Origin: Halopiger xanaduensis SH-6
GTDB taxonomy: Archaea > Halobacteriota > Halobacteria > Halobacteriales > Natrialbaceae
Direction of reading: 5' to 3'
Assembly: GCF_000217715.1 (NCBI RefSeq)
Contig: NC_015666.1
Coordinates: 1,748,270 to 1,812,269, forward strand
Length of the DNA stretch: 64,000 nt
Shown here: in pieces, positions 1 through 8,492 of the stretch
Layout: every line of letters begins with the position of its first letter
Position numbering within the stretch: position 1 is the first letter of the stretch
Made by a program: the position numbers and the translations under genes
Notes under the pieces: model-generated
Seen by the model: the letters and a program-made list of their open reading frames with translations, nothing else
Databases searched by the model: none
Told to the model about the DNA's origin: nothing

Positions 1-619
1 CGACGCCCAGCAGGAAGACGGCGCTGGCCAGCAGGTTCAGCGAGACGTACCAGAAGGCGGCGCGGGTGTGCTGGGGGCCGCCGTAGTAGGCGACGAAGAT
101 GTAACTCGCCATCAGCATCACCTCGAACCAGACGAACAGGTTGAACAGGTCGCCGGTGAGGAAGGCGCCGGTGACGCCCAGCGCCAGGAAGTGAAAGAGC
201 GGGAAGTAGTAGCTCCGCCGGTCGATCTCGGGAAGCACGCGCGTCGAGAACACCAGCGACGCGATCCCGAGGACGGCGACCATCGTCAGCATGAACGCCG
301 AGAGGCCGTCGACGACGAGCGTGATGCCGACGGGGGCGACCCAGTCGCCGACCTGGTAGGTCACGATCCCCGGCGCGCCCGGTGCGAGGACGACGTACCA
401 GTCGATCGCCGCGACGGCGACGGCGTAGGCCGCTCCGCCCGCGAGGCTGACGCCGATCCGGGCGCGGGGCCAGCGACCGAGCAGGAGGCTGGCGACGGCC
501 GCCACGAGGACGATCAGCATCGGGGCGATCACCAGTTGCGACTCGGTGCCGACCGGCAGCGCCGCGAGCGGCAGCGGCGGCATCGTCGTCGCGGTCGAGC
601 ACAGCGCGGACAGCGTCAT
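1..619 (-). CDS. mnhD: Na+/H+ antiporter subunit D (MnhD/MrpD), partial
   Basis: This is the N-terminal part (about 206 codons) of a proton-conducting membrane subunit of the Mrp/Mnh multisubunit cation/proton antiporter; the 3' end lies outside the window. Translation from the ATG at 619-617 gives several hydrophobic segments and the motif FLTGDLFNLFVWFEVMLMAS, typical of the NuoL/M/N-like antiporter subunits. Its ATG overlaps the mnhC stop (ATGA), so the two are translationally coupled. The NuoM-like fold is shared with complex I and membrane hydrogenases, but the neighbours mnhA, B and C settle the call. Confidence 0.93.
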   Translation of the reverse strand, partial: MTLSALCSTATTMPPLPLAALPVGTESQLVIAPMLIVLVAAVASLLLGRWPRARIGVSLAGGAAYAVAVAAIDWYVVLAPGAPGIVTYQVGDWVAPVGITLVVDGLSAFMLTMVAVLGIASLVFSTRVLPEIDRRSYYFPLFHFLALGVTGAFLTGDLFNLFVWFEVMLMASYIFVAYYGGPQHTRAAFWYVSLNLLASAVFLLGV

Positions 620-978
620 TCGCGATCACCCAGTTCCGAGACGTCAAGCGTGTCGTGCTCCTCGTACACCCGGTAGGACAGCACCAGCGCGAAGGCGGTC
701 ATGCCGAAGCCGATCACGATGGCCGTCAGCACGAGAGCCTGCACGAGCGGGTCCGCGATTCCGACCGGGACGTGGATATCGTGGCCGTGACCCTCGAGGA
801 CGGGCACCGTCTCGGCGGTCCCCTCCGTAATGCCGCCCATCGCGAGCAGGTAGACGTTCGCGGCCTGGCTGATGATCGCCAGCCCCCAGACGACGCGGAT
901 CAGGTCCCGCCGGAGCAGCAGGAAGGTCCCCAGTGCGAACAGCGCGCCGACCACGGCTGCGAGGACGACGGCCGTCAT
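616..978 (-). CDS. mnhC: Na+/H+ antiporter subunit C (MnhC/MrpC)
   Basis: This small NuoK-like membrane subunit of the Mrp/Mnh antiporter has 120 residues and three hydrophobic segments. The segment RVVWGLAIISQAANVYLLAM and the later block with ADPLVQALVLTAIVIGF are the usual MnhC signatures. The start at 978 (MTAVVLAAVV) overlaps the mnhB stop as ATGA, and its own stop overlaps the mnhD start, so B, C and D form a tightly coupled string. The length matches the family; a longer reading frame upstream is rejected because it would run through mnhB. Confidence 0.93.
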   Translation of the reverse strand: MTAVVLAAVVGALFALGTFLLLRRDLIRVVWGLAIISQAANVYLLAMGGITEGTAETVPVLEGHGHDIHVPVGIADPLVQALVLTAIVIGFGMTAFALVLSYRVYEEHDTLDVSELGDRE

Positions 979-1571
979 TCGGCTCCCACCACCGAGAGGA
1001 TCGTGAGCAGGCCGCCGACGACCACGCAGTAGACCCCGAAGTCGAACGCCATCGCGCTCGCCACCTCGACGGTGCCGTAGATCGGCACGTCCTCGAACAC
1101 CCAGTAGGTCTGGGAGAGGAAGGGCAGATCGAACAGTAACGGCACCAGCCCGCTGACGACGGCGATCGCGAGGCCATATTCGAAGATTCGGCGGTAGGCC
1201 ACGACGACCCGGTCCCGCGAGGGTTCCTTCCCGGGTTCGACGTCGCGCCCGAGCACGCCGCGCTCTAAGAAGTCCAGCCCGAAGGCCAGATAGAGCACGG
1301 CGAAAGCCGTCACCGTGAGCACGCCGCCGATGAAGCCGCCGCCGGGGAGGTTGTGCCCCTCCACGAACAGCGCGATGGCGACGACCAGAATGATCGGGAC
1401 GATCGCCCGCGCGGTCGTGCGCATGATGACGGTTGTCATCGGCACCCACCTCGGCTGGAGGTGCGGGTTCGCTGTCGGCGACTGCGGGTGCGGATCCGGT
1501 GTCGGTTTCGACCTCGGTCTCCTCGAGTCGATACCACCGTCGAAGGGCGTCGTCTCCGTCTCATTCGTCAT
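975..1571 (-). CDS. mnhB: Na+/H+ antiporter subunit B (MnhB/MrpB)
   Basis: This is the MnhB subunit of the Mrp antiporter (198 residues from the ATG at 1571). The family core starts at about residue 45 (MTTVIMRTTAR) and includes GHNLPGGGFIGGVLT, the MnhB signature, followed by several membrane segments. The first 44 residues are polar, Pro/Arg-rich and not typical of the family, so the true start may be the ATG at 1439. The ATG at 1571 overlaps the mnhA 3' end by 11 nt, which favours coupling and the longer form; both remain possible. Confidence 0.9.
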   Translation of the reverse strand: MTNETETTPFDGGIDSRRPRSKPTPDPHPQSPTANPHLQPRWVPMTTVIMRTTARAIVPIILVVAIALFVEGHNLPGGGFIGGVLTVTAFAVLYLAFGLDFLERGVLGRDVEPGKEPSRDRVVVAYRRIFEYGLAIAVVSGLVPLLFDLPFLSQTYWVFEDVPIYGTVEVASAMAFDFGVYCVVVGGLLTILSVVGAE

Positions 1572-3975
1572 CTCCTCGAGTGTGACTGGTACCGTCCACA
1601 GTGGGATCTGTCCCGTCGGCTCCGCCGGCACCGCCGGTCCGCATGACGATCAGCGTCAGGATCGAGATCGCGGCCAGCGCGACCACGACGAGTTCGCCGA
1701 GGGTGTCGAAGCCGCGGAAGTCCACGAGGGTGACGTTGACGATGTTCGTGCCGCCGCCCTCGGGAACTGCCAGATTGGCGTAGGCCTCCGCGATGTCCGT
1801 GTTCCCGTCCGGGCGGGCGTCGGTCGCGACCAGCACCGTGATGAACGCGGTCGCGCCGACGGCCACGGAGACGACGGCGTCGCGGACGACTCTCCCGATC
1901 TCCACTTCGTAGTACTCCGGAATCTCCTCGATCACGAGCAGGAAGATCAACAGCACGAGCGTCTCGACGACCAGCTGGGTCAGCGCGAGGTCCGGCGCGC
2001 TGCCGAGGATGTAGAAGATCGCAACCATGAAGCCCAGAATCGAGAGGGTAAGCACGCCCGCAACGTGGGAGTCGGACGTCACGACCGCGAGGCCGGCGGC
2101 GACCGCGACGACCAGCACGAGCGCGACCGCCGGCGGCGTCTCGAGGCCGAACACGGTCGCCGTCACGGCGCCCGTTGCGACGAATCCGGCCAACGCGAGG
2201 GCGGCGGTGGCAAGCAGCGTCCACGTCGCGTAGGTTCGCAGCAGGCCGTTGTGGACCCGCGAACCGAGCCACGCGCCCGCGCCGGTGAGGTTGCCGACGA
2301 CGGCGTCGTACCACCAGTTCGCGCTCGTCGGCGGGAGCGTGTGCGGAATCGCGCGGATACCCCGGTGAAGACGGTCGTAGAAGGGGAACGCGAGCAAGCC
2401 GGTACCGATCGTGACCGCGCTCATGGCGGCCGCGGGCGAGTACGACGTCGGAATGCCGACGTGCATCTCGTGAGGATCGACGGCCGTGGCCTCGAGACCG
2501 GACTGGACGATCGCGTCGATCGCGAGTTGCGGGCGGACGCTGACGACGGCGGCCAGCAGCGCCAGCACGGCCGGCGAGAGCAGCAGCGTAACGCCGGGCC
2601 GGTGGACGTGGCCGAGCGCGTCCGGCCGGTTACCGAAGAACAGCGAGAGGAACTTCAGCGAGTAGAGTACGGTGAAGACGCTCCCGAAGACGGCGACGGC
2701 GGGGTAGAGCCAGCCCAGTATCCCGATATCGTGGTAGTGGCTCGCCTCCACGGCCGCCTCGAACAGCAGTTCCTTCGAGTAGAAGCCGTTAAAGGGCGGG
2801 ATGCCGGCCATCGAGAGCGCGACGACGGTCGTCATCGCCGCGGTGATCGGCAGATCCTGTCGGAGCCCGCTCAGGTTCTCGAGTTCCCGCGTACCGGCCT
2901 CGTGGGCGATGATGCCGGCGATCAGGAACAGCGCGGCCTTGAACAGCGCGTGGTTCAGAAGGTGGAAAACGCCCGCCTCAGCGCCGTAGACCGACGTGAA
3001 GCCGAATCCGGCGACCATCAGCCCGAGGTGGCTCGCGGTCGAGTACGCGAGCAGTTCCTTGACGTCCGTCGACGCGACGGCCATGATCGCACAGACGGTC
3101 ATCGTCGTCAGGCCGAGCGTCGCGAACAGCAACAGCCACTCCTCGCCGACGAGCAGCGGGCGGACGCGGCCGACGAAGTAGACGCCGACCTTCACCATCG
3201 TCGCGGAGTGGAGAAAGGCCGAAACCGGCGTCGGAGCCGCCATCGCGTTGGGCAGCCAGAAGTGGACCGGCACCTGCGCGGACTTGGTCCCCGCGCCGAT
3301 CGCCAGCAGGAGCAGGACCGGGACGAACAGCCCGCGCTCGCGGAGCCCCTCCCGCATCGCGTCGGGGTTCTCGAGCATCGCGACGAGGTCGAACGTCGCC
3401 GCCGCGCCGATCGCGTCGCCGGCGACGATCGACAGCATGAGCAGGCCGACCAGCAGGAAGAGGCCGCCGCCGACGGTGATGAACATGGCCATCCGGGCGG
3501 CGTACTTGGAGGAGTCGTCCTCGGTGTAGTGGCCGATCAGGACGAACGAACAGAGGCTCGTGAGTTCCCAGAAGAGGAAGATCGCGACGAGGTTGGCCGC
3601 CAGCGCGACGCCGATGATCGATCCCATGAACGCGAGGAGGGCGGCGTAGAAGCGCGTGAGGTGGGACTCGCCGTGCATGTAGGCGGGCGAGTAGAGGAAG
3701 ATGAGGGTCCCGATGCCGCTCGCGAGCAGGGCGAAGAGGAGGGCCCAGCCGTCGACGTAGAACTGCATCGCGATCTCGAGCGACGGAATCCAGGTGAAGT
3801 CGACGGGGCCCTCGGTGCCGTACTGCGAGGCGAGTAGGCCGAAACAGGTCAGCGCCACCGCGGCGCCGGCGTAGCCGACGTACTCGCCGAGGATTCGGCG
3901 CAAGAGTGGCGTCAACCCCGCGACTACGAACGGCAGCGCGACCGCCGAAAGTACGATCGACAACTCGGGAGGCAC
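1561..3975 (-). CDS. mnhA: Na+/H+ antiporter subunit A (MnhA/MrpA)
   Basis: This is the large proton-translocating subunit A of the Mrp/Mnh Na+/H+ antiporter (804 residues). It has a NuoL-like core with FWELTSLCSFVLIGHY, the lysine-containing GTKSAQVPVHFWLPNAM and HSATMVKVGVYF. A C-terminal extension carries the DUF4040/MrpB-like domain (around GSAPDLALTQLVVETLVLLI). I chose GTG at 3975 because a TATA-like element (TTAAAT, minus strand, 4001-4006) lies 28 nt upstream; GTG at 3993 is in frame and possible. It is the first gene of an operon with mnhB, C and D and divergent from elp3. Role: sodium extrusion and pH homeostasis in the cytoplasmic membrane. Confidence 0.95.
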   Translation of the reverse strand: MPPELSIVLSAVALPFVVAGLTPLLRRILGEYVGYAGAAVALTCFGLLASQYGTEGPVDFTWIPSLEIAMQFYVDGWALLFALLASGIGTLIFLYSPAYMHGESHLTRFYAALLAFMGSIIGVALAANLVAIFLFWELTSLCSFVLIGHYTEDDSSKYAARMAMFITVGGGLFLLVGLLMLSIVAGDAIGAAATFDLVAMLENPDAMREGLRERGLFVPVLLLLAIGAGTKSAQVPVHFWLPNAMAAPTPVSAFLHSATMVKVGVYFVGRVRPLLVGEEWLLLFATLGLTTMTVCAIMAVASTDVKELLAYSTASHLGLMVAGFGFTSVYGAEAGVFHLLNHALFKAALFLIAGIIAHEAGTRELENLSGLRQDLPITAAMTTVVALSMAGIPPFNGFYSKELLFEAAVEASHYHDIGILGWLYPAVAVFGSVFTVLYSLKFLSLFFGNRPDALGHVHRPGVTLLLSPAVLALLAAVVSVRPQLAIDAIVQSGLEATAVDPHEMHVGIPTSYSPAAAMSAVTIGTGLLAFPFYDRLHRGIRAIPHTLPPTSANWWYDAVVGNLTGAGAWLGSRVHNGLLRTYATWTLLATAALALAGFVATGAVTATVFGLETPPAVALVLVVAVAAGLAVVTSDSHVAGVLTLSILGFMVAIFYILGSAPDLALTQLVVETLVLLIFLLVIEEIPEYYEVEIGRVVRDAVVSVAVGATAFITVLVATDARPDGNTDIAEAYANLAVPEGGGTNIVNVTLVDFRGFDTLGELVVVALAAISILTLIVMRTGGAGGADGTDPTVDGTSHTRGDDE

Positions 3976-4151
3976 GTCTGCTATTGTACACACAGGCGTA
4001 ATTTAACGGTTCGGCACGAATACGCGACGCCGAGAATCGACGGACTGGATCGGATCCTCCCGGCCGTACGCACCGCAGCGTCGGCCGTCCGCCCGAGGCC
4101 ACAACCACGACTCCGACACGCTTATTCGCCGCGACCGACCAGAATCGTGTA
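3976..4151. promoter_or_regulatory. Divergent promoter region mnhA / elp3
   Basis: The space between two divergent genes holds two TATA-like elements: TTAAAT on the minus strand (4001-4006) for mnhA and CTTATTC on the plus strand (4121-4127) for elp3. Each is centred about 28 nt from its GTG start codon, the spacing expected for leaderless archaeal transcripts. No Shine-Dalgarno sequence precedes either start. Confidence 0.55.
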
Positions 4152-5822
4152 GTGAGTACCGAGACGCCCGATTCCGACGATCCCACGGAAACCGAAGCCT
4201 TCCGGCAGGTCTGCGAGACGCTAGTCGACCGGATCCTCGCGGGCGAGATCGAGCGCGACGAGGTCGAGAAGGCCAAACTCGAGGCCTGCTCGGAGCACTC
4301 GGCCCCGAAGGTGCCGAAAAACTCCGAGCTGCTCGACTACGCGCCCCAGGAGCACCGCGAGGACCTCGAGGCGGTGCTCCAGCGCAAGCCGGTCCGCACC
4401 GCATCGGGAGTCTCGCCGGTCGCGATCATGACCTCGCCCGAGCGCTGCCCGCACGGGAAGTGTCTCTACTGTCCCGGCGGCCCTGACTCGGAGTTTTCCT
4501 CCTCGCAGAGCTACACGGGCGAAGAACCCGCTGCGGCCCGCGGCGTCCAGAACGATTACGATCCGTACGGGCAGGTGACGCTGCGCCTCGAGCAGTTGCG
4601 CGAGATCGGCCACCCCGTCGACAAAGTGGAGCTGATCCTGATGGGCGGCACCATGACCGCCCGCTCCCACGACTACCAGGAGTGGTTCGTCAAGCGCGCC
4701 CTCGAGGCGATGAACGACTACGACGTCGACAAGGAGCCCGAACCGGCCGAGGGAGAGAGCTTCGCGCAGGATCCGGAGGAGTACGAGTTCCGGTATTTGG
4801 AAGACGTGATCGCGGAGAACGAGACCGCGGACGTCCGCAACATCGGGACCACCTTCGAGACCAAGCCCGACTGGTGCGACCCCGAGCAGATCGACCGGAT
4901 GCTCGATCTCGGCGGCACGAAGGTCGAGGTCGGCGTCCAGACCACCTACGAGCGGGTCAACCGGGAGATGCACCGCGGCCACGGCGTCCAGGAGTCGATG
5001 GACGCCAACCAGCGGCTGCGGGACTCGGCCTTTAAGGTCGGCTTCCACATGATGCCCGGCCAGCCCGGGATGTCCAAGGAGATGTGTCTCGAGGACTTCC
5101 GGCGCATCTTCGAGGAAGAGGAGTGGAAGCCCGACTACCTCAAAATCTACCCGATGCTAATCGTCCGCGACACGGCGACCTACGACTGGTGGCACCGCGG
5201 CGAGTTCGAGCCGCTAGGCAACGACGAGGCCGCCGAACTGATCGCGGAGATCAAGGACATGATCCCCCGCTACACGCGCCTCCAGCGCGTCCAGCGGGAC
5301 ATCCCGGCGGACTTCATCGACGCCGGCGTCTGGAAGTCCAACCTCCGGCAACTCGCCCGCCAGCGCATGGAGGAACACGGCTGGTCCTGCGACTGTATCC
5401 GCTGTCGCGAAGTCGGGATGAACGACGAGGAACCCGAGAACGTCGAACTCGACGTCATGACCTACGACGCCTGCGGCGGCACGGAGCACTTCATCTCCGT
5501 CGAGGACTTCGACAAGGACCTCCTGATCGGCTTCTGCCGGTTGCGGTTCCCGTCGAATCCGGTGCGGCCGGAACTCGAGAACGCCGCCCTGATCCGCGAA
5601 CTCCACGTCTACGGCAGCGAAGTGACCATGGGCGACGAGGGAGAGACGGACCAGCACCAGCACAGGGGCTACGGCCGCCGACTGATGGAGAAGGCCGAGG
5701 AGCTCGCCGCCGACGCGGGCTACGACAAGGTCAGCGTCATCTCCGGGATCGGCGCCCGCGAGTACTACCGGAACAAACTCGGCTACCACCAGGACGGGCC
5801 GTACGTGAGCAAGCGGCTCTGA
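4152..5822 (+). CDS. elp3: tRNA uridine(34) carboxymethyl synthase, Elp3 family (radical SAM + GNAT)
   Basis: Archaeal Elp3 acts alone to build the cm5U-type modification on wobble uridine of tRNA, using a radical SAM centre and acetyl-CoA. The 556-residue protein is full length. The Fe-S cysteines are C99, C104 and C107 (ERCPHGKCLYCPGGP), followed by a radical SAM barrel. The C-terminal GNAT acetyltransferase domain includes an acetyl-CoA loop HRGYGRRLMEKAEELA at about residues 515-530 and a final GYHQDGPYVSK. The GTG start is supported by a TATA element 28 nt upstream. It is a single gene, divergent from the mnh operon. Older annotations call this a histone acetyltransferase; the tRNA role is established for the family. 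Confidence 0.95.
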   Translation: MSTETPDSDDPTETEAFRQVCETLVDRILAGEIERDEVEKAKLEACSEHSAPKVPKNSELLDYAPQEHREDLEAVLQRKPVRTASGVSPVAIMTSPERCPHGKCLYCPGGPDSEFSSSQSYTGEEPAAARGVQNDYDPYGQVTLRLEQLREIGHPVDKVELILMGGTMTARSHDYQEWFVKRALEAMNDYDVDKEPEPAEGESFAQDPEEYEFRYLEDVIAENETADVRNIGTTFETKPDWCDPEQIDRMLDLGGTKVEVGVQTTYERVNREMHRGHGVQESMDANQRLRDSAFKVGFHMMPGQPGMSKEMCLEDFRRIFEEEEWKPDYLKIYPMLIVRDTATYDWWHRGEFEPLGNDEAAELIAEIKDMIPRYTRLQRVQRDIPADFIDAGVWKSNLRQLARQRMEEHGWSCDCIRCREVGMNDEEPENVELDVMTYDACGGTEHFISVEDFDKDLLIGFCRLRFPSNPVRPELENAALIRELHVYGSEVTMGDEGETDQHQHRGYGRRLMEKAEELAADAGYDKVSVISGIGAREYYRNKLGYHQDGPYVSKRL

Positions 5823-5856
5823 CGGTCGATACCGGAGTTCGTTCTCGGAGGTCGCG

Positions 5857-6798
5857 TTACCGCTCCGACGGATCCTTTTCGTATTCCTGCAGACGCTCGT
5901 ATTCCTCCCCCGTGATCGGCAGAATCGTCCCGTGCTTGAACCCGTACGGGAACGAAAACTCCTCGTTGGCGCGCACGAACTCCCCCTCCAGCGACTCGGC
6001 GACGAACGGCACGTACCCCTGCGTCTCCGGACTACCGCCGAAGTAATCCAGGAACAGACACCACCGCCCGTCCTCGAGTCGCACGGCGGTCGGCGCTTCG
6101 TAGCGCGCGCCCTCGAGTCCCTCCATGGTGCGATCGAACGCCGACACTCGGGTGAACGGCCCGGTCGGACGGTCGCTTTTCACTAGAATGATGCCGGTCG
6201 GGTTCTCGTCGCTCTTTAGGAAACAGTAGTACGACCCGTTTTCCTCGTACATCGCGGAATCGATGACGCCGCTGTCGTCCTTTCGGTATAGCAGTTCCGG
6301 CTCCGAGAACGTCTCGAACGAGTCGGTTCGGGCGTAGTAGATGGCCTTCTCCTCGTACTCGTCGCTGCGGTGGGACGACGACCAGTGGACGACATAGTCG
6401 CCGTTCTCAGCGTCGTAAGTGATATCCGGCGCCCAGAGGCAGCCGAACTGTCCGTCCCCGAGTTCGACCATCCGCTGGTCGGACCAGTCGACCAGGTTCT
6501 CGGACTCCCACAGCACCAGCGCGTCGCTCCCGTTGCGATTGATCTCCTCCCACGAGCCGTCGTACTGGTTGGGCATCCCGTAGGCCAGGCTGAGGTCCGT
6601 TCCCATGATCACGAACCGCCCGTCGGTCGTTCTGGTGATCGTACAGTCCCTGACCCCCTTGTCGCCCTTGTAGCTCCAGAGTATGGGGTCACCGCCGTTT
6701 ACCGCCTCCCAGTGAAATCCGTCTTCGCTGATCCCGAAGTACACCTGCTCGCCGTCGGGCGTCCGCTTCTCCCGAAAGTGAACGAATAGGTATGGCAT
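5857..6798 (-). CDS. Glycoside hydrolase, GH43-like five-bladed propeller
   Basis: This is a 313-residue protein with repeated propeller-blade patterns: DGEQVYFGISEDGFHWE, WAPDITYDAENGDYVVHW, DSAMYEENGSYYCFLKS and EAPTAVRLEDGRWCLFLDYF. In GH43 enzymes an Asp base, a pKa-tuning Asp (here in WAPDITYD) and a Glu acid (here in YEAPTAVRL) line the active site, so an arabinosidase/xylosidase-like role is plausible; the substrate cannot be read from sequence. No signal peptide is visible, so it appears cytosolic. The reading frame stays open upstream to 6927, but family similarity begins at MPYLFVHFREK, and a weak GGATACG promoter element lies 27 nt upstream of 6798. No sugar transporter or other glycosidase is nearby. 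Confidence 0.8.
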   Translation of the reverse strand: MPYLFVHFREKRTPDGEQVYFGISEDGFHWEAVNGGDPILWSYKGDKGVRDCTITRTTDGRFVIMGTDLSLAYGMPNQYDGSWEEINRNGSDALVLWESENLVDWSDQRMVELGDGQFGCLWAPDITYDAENGDYVVHWSSSHRSDEYEEKAIYYARTDSFETFSEPELLYRKDDSGVIDSAMYEENGSYYCFLKSDENPTGIILVKSDRPTGPFTRVSAFDRTMEGLEGARYEAPTAVRLEDGRWCLFLDYFGGSPETQGYVPFVAESLEGEFVRANEEFSFPYGFKHGTILPITGEEYERLQEYEKDPSER

Positions 6799-6927
6799 AC
6801 CCCGACAGTTGGTACACGCTCCCGTATCCGTTTCTATCTCGTCACGCGCTAGTACTCTCACCTGAGCCGAGGTTTCGACGGAACCACGTTGAATATCCCG
6901 CTCGAATGCTCGAGCACCGATGCACAT

Positions 6928-7053
6928 CTACTCCTCTGCGATTCGGTTCAATACCACACCCACAATAGCGGCAGTGATGGCCACCAAAACCACTGCGAAA
7001 AGCATTAACATACCGACAAATATTGCACCGCCGAATAGATTGGACGTGTGCAT
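6928..7053 (-). CDS. 41-residue single-pass membrane peptide
   Basis: A short open frame from ATG at 7053 to TAG at 6928 encodes MHTSNLFGG followed by about 25 hydrophobic residues and a polar tail (NRIAEE). It starts 17 nt after the stop of the zinc-ribbon membrane protein at 7071-7436 and has the same lower-GC composition, so the two probably form a transcription unit. No function can be assigned. The clean hydrophobic helix in a gap too long to be a spacer is the main reason to believe it is real. Confidence 0.45.
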   Translation of the reverse strand: MHTSNLFGGAIFVGMLMLFAVVLVAITAAIVGVVLNRIAEE

Positions 7054-7070
7054 GTCGTACCAGTAACAGC

Positions 7071-7436
7071 CTACCAAAGGATGAGAAGCGCCGAGATAAT
7101 GTAGAGTCCAGTTCCGACCGCCTTTTTCCCGGACTCCATCTGGATGAGATATGCGAATGTGATAAGAGAGATGATCGGAAACGGAAATTCAGATTCCCAG
7201 TATAGATATGTACTCATGTAGCCGACAGCTCCGGCAGCTAGAGACGTTACGCCTGCTCCGATCGTTACCCACAGGTCCGCCGGCAGATGTCCGTCGTCTG
7301 AGGGGGGCGCGTTCGCATCTGCACCGTCTGTCGCCACTTCCTTGACAGCAGTCCCGTCAGACTGACCCCCACTACATTCTGGGCAACTGTGACCGCTGTT
7401 GACGGTGGCACCGCACATTGGACCGTCCCGCGTCAT
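7071..7436 (-). CDS. Zinc-ribbon membrane protein, unknown function
   Basis: This 121-residue protein has an N-terminal CGATVNSGHSCPEC pattern (a compact Cys-rich knuckle), an acidic low-complexity linker and then two or three membrane segments (from about residue 55: LWVTIGAGVTSLAAGAVGY, then FPIISLITFAYLI and GLYIISALLIL). The start at 7436 follows a possible 12-codon leader peptide whose stop overlaps it (ATGA). Codon use is less GC-rich than in the neighbours, which suggests a fast-evolving or acquired locus. A zinc-ribbon plus membrane-anchor layout is common in haloarchaeal uncharacterised proteins, so I assign no role. Confidence 0.65.
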   Translation of the reverse strand: MTRDGPMCGATVNSGHSCPECSGGQSDGTAVKEVATDGADANAPPSDDGHLPADLWVTIGAGVTSLAAGAVGYMSTYLYWESEFPFPIISLITFAYLIQMESGKKAVGTGLYIISALLILW

Positions 7437-7471
7437 CTCTGGTACCCCCCGATCAGGAGAGTTCGATTCAT
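7433..7471 (-). other. Possible 12-codon leader peptide (uORF)
   Basis: On the minus strand an ATG at 7471-7469 opens MNRTLLIGGYQR and stops with TGA at 7435-7433, overlapping the ATG of the zinc-ribbon gene (ATGA). A strong AT-rich TATA element (AAATATATTTTA, 7495-7506) sits about 28 nt upstream, so a leaderless transcript would begin at or next to this ATG. Translational coupling of the short peptide to the main gene is inferred. Confidence 0.3.
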
Positions 7472-7494
7472 GGTTATTCCTCTCCCCTGATCGG
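7449..7494. promoter_or_regulatory. Inverted repeat at the start of the zinc-ribbon transcript
   Basis: CCGATCAGGAGAG (7449-7461) pairs with CTCTCCCCTGATCGG (7480-7494) apart from a two-base bulge, around an 18-nt loop. It lies between a TATA element at about 7500 and the start codon at 7436. It could be a DNA operator over the transcription start, a hairpin in the leader, or the 3' hairpin of the aldolase gene transcribed from 8409; position alone does not decide. Confidence 0.45.
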
Positions 7495-7623
7495 AAATAT
7501 ATTTTATGAGTGAACATTTTGATACGCAATATTCACCCTCGAGGAGCAGGGAGGACCCCATACTGCCTCGGACCCATCGGCGGGACGGCGGACAGCCGAT
7601 CGCGTTACGCTCGAGGCGAATCG

Positions 7624-8409
7624 CTATTCTGACTGACCGACCGCGTCCTCGAACGCCGCCTTCGCGCGCCGGCCGCCCCGCTGCAGGTAATCGATGTCGA
7701 CGCCGGCCAACACGAAGTCGAAGCCGCGGTCGACCCACCGCTCGATCTCGTCCTCTTCGAACGCGAGCGTCGCGACCGGCTTGTCGACCGCGTGGCCCGC
7801 CTCGAGCACGCGGTCGACCGCCTCGAGGAACTCGTCGCCGTCCGTCTCGCCGAACAGGTCGAGCGCGGCCGAGAGGTCTGCGGGGCCGACGAACAGTCCG
7901 TCGAGGCCGTCGACGGCGGCGATTTCCTCGACGTTCTCGAACCCCGATTCGGTCTCGATTTGCGCGAGCGCGAGCGTTTCGTCGTTGGCCCGCTCGAGGT
8001 GCTCGGGGAACGCCTCCCCGTACTCGGTGCCGCGGCCGTAGCCGACGCCGCGGACGCCCTCGGGCGGGTAGCGGGTCGCCTCGACCAGCGCCCGCGCGTC
8101 CTCGGGGGAGTCGATCATCGGCGCCATCACGCCGTCGACGCCGGCGTCGAGGGTTCGCTTGATCTCCGTCGGATCGTTCTCCGAGAGGCGGACGATCGCC
8201 CCGGGATCGGTGTCGGTATCGGCGTCTGCGGCGTCGACCGCGCGGGCCATCTCCGTCACCGTCTCGATCGAGTTCGTGGAGTGCTCGGCGTCGATCATCA
8301 CCGCGTCGAACGCGAGCTGCGCGCTAATTTCGGCGATCGCCGGATCGCTCAGGGCGACCCAGGTGCCGACGAGCGGCTCTCGAGCCCGGAGCTTCGAGAC
8401 GAAGGTCAT
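7624..8409 (-). CDS. HpcH/HpaI family aldolase
   Basis: This class II, metal-dependent aldolase (261 residues) cleaves 4-hydroxy-2-oxo acids such as 2,4-dihydroxyhept-2-enedioate to pyruvate or a related oxoacid plus an aldehyde. Visible family motifs are MIDAEHS (His base region), IVRLSEND (pyruvate-binding Arg), GVRGVGYGRG, QIETESGFENVEEIAAVDG (metal-binding Glu) and FVGPADLS (metal-binding Asp). A CTTTTC promoter element lies about 27 nt upstream of the ATG at 8409. The rest of a homoprotocatechuate pathway is not present here, so the physiological substrate is open; macrophomate synthase and malyl-CoA lyase relatives share the fold. Confidence 0.88.
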   Translation of the reverse strand: MTFVSKLRAREPLVGTWVALSDPAIAEISAQLAFDAVMIDAEHSTNSIETVTEMARAVDAADADTDTDPGAIVRLSENDPTEIKRTLDAGVDGVMAPMIDSPEDARALVEATRYPPEGVRGVGYGRGTEYGEAFPEHLERANDETLALAQIETESGFENVEEIAAVDGLDGLFVGPADLSAALDLFGETDGDEFLEAVDRVLEAGHAVDKPVATLAFEEDEIERWVDRGFDFVLAGVDIDYLQRGGRRAKAAFEDAVGQSE

Positions 8410-8492
8410 GCCGAATCGTTGGCCGATCGGCGAGAAAAGGTCACCGGTGGCGGAAACGCGGGCAGCGGCTCCCGCGACTCCGGCGGGCGGCG

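Noticed and set aside
1315-3837. 840-codon plus-strand open frame opposite mnhA-mnhB
   Set aside because: It is the antisense shadow of conserved antiporter genes, with Arg/Asp/Glu-rich low-complexity translation.
6799-6927. 43-codon upstream extension of the GH43 gene to the ATG at 6927
   Set aside because: The extension lacks GH43 similarity and the weak promoter element fits the internal start at 6798.
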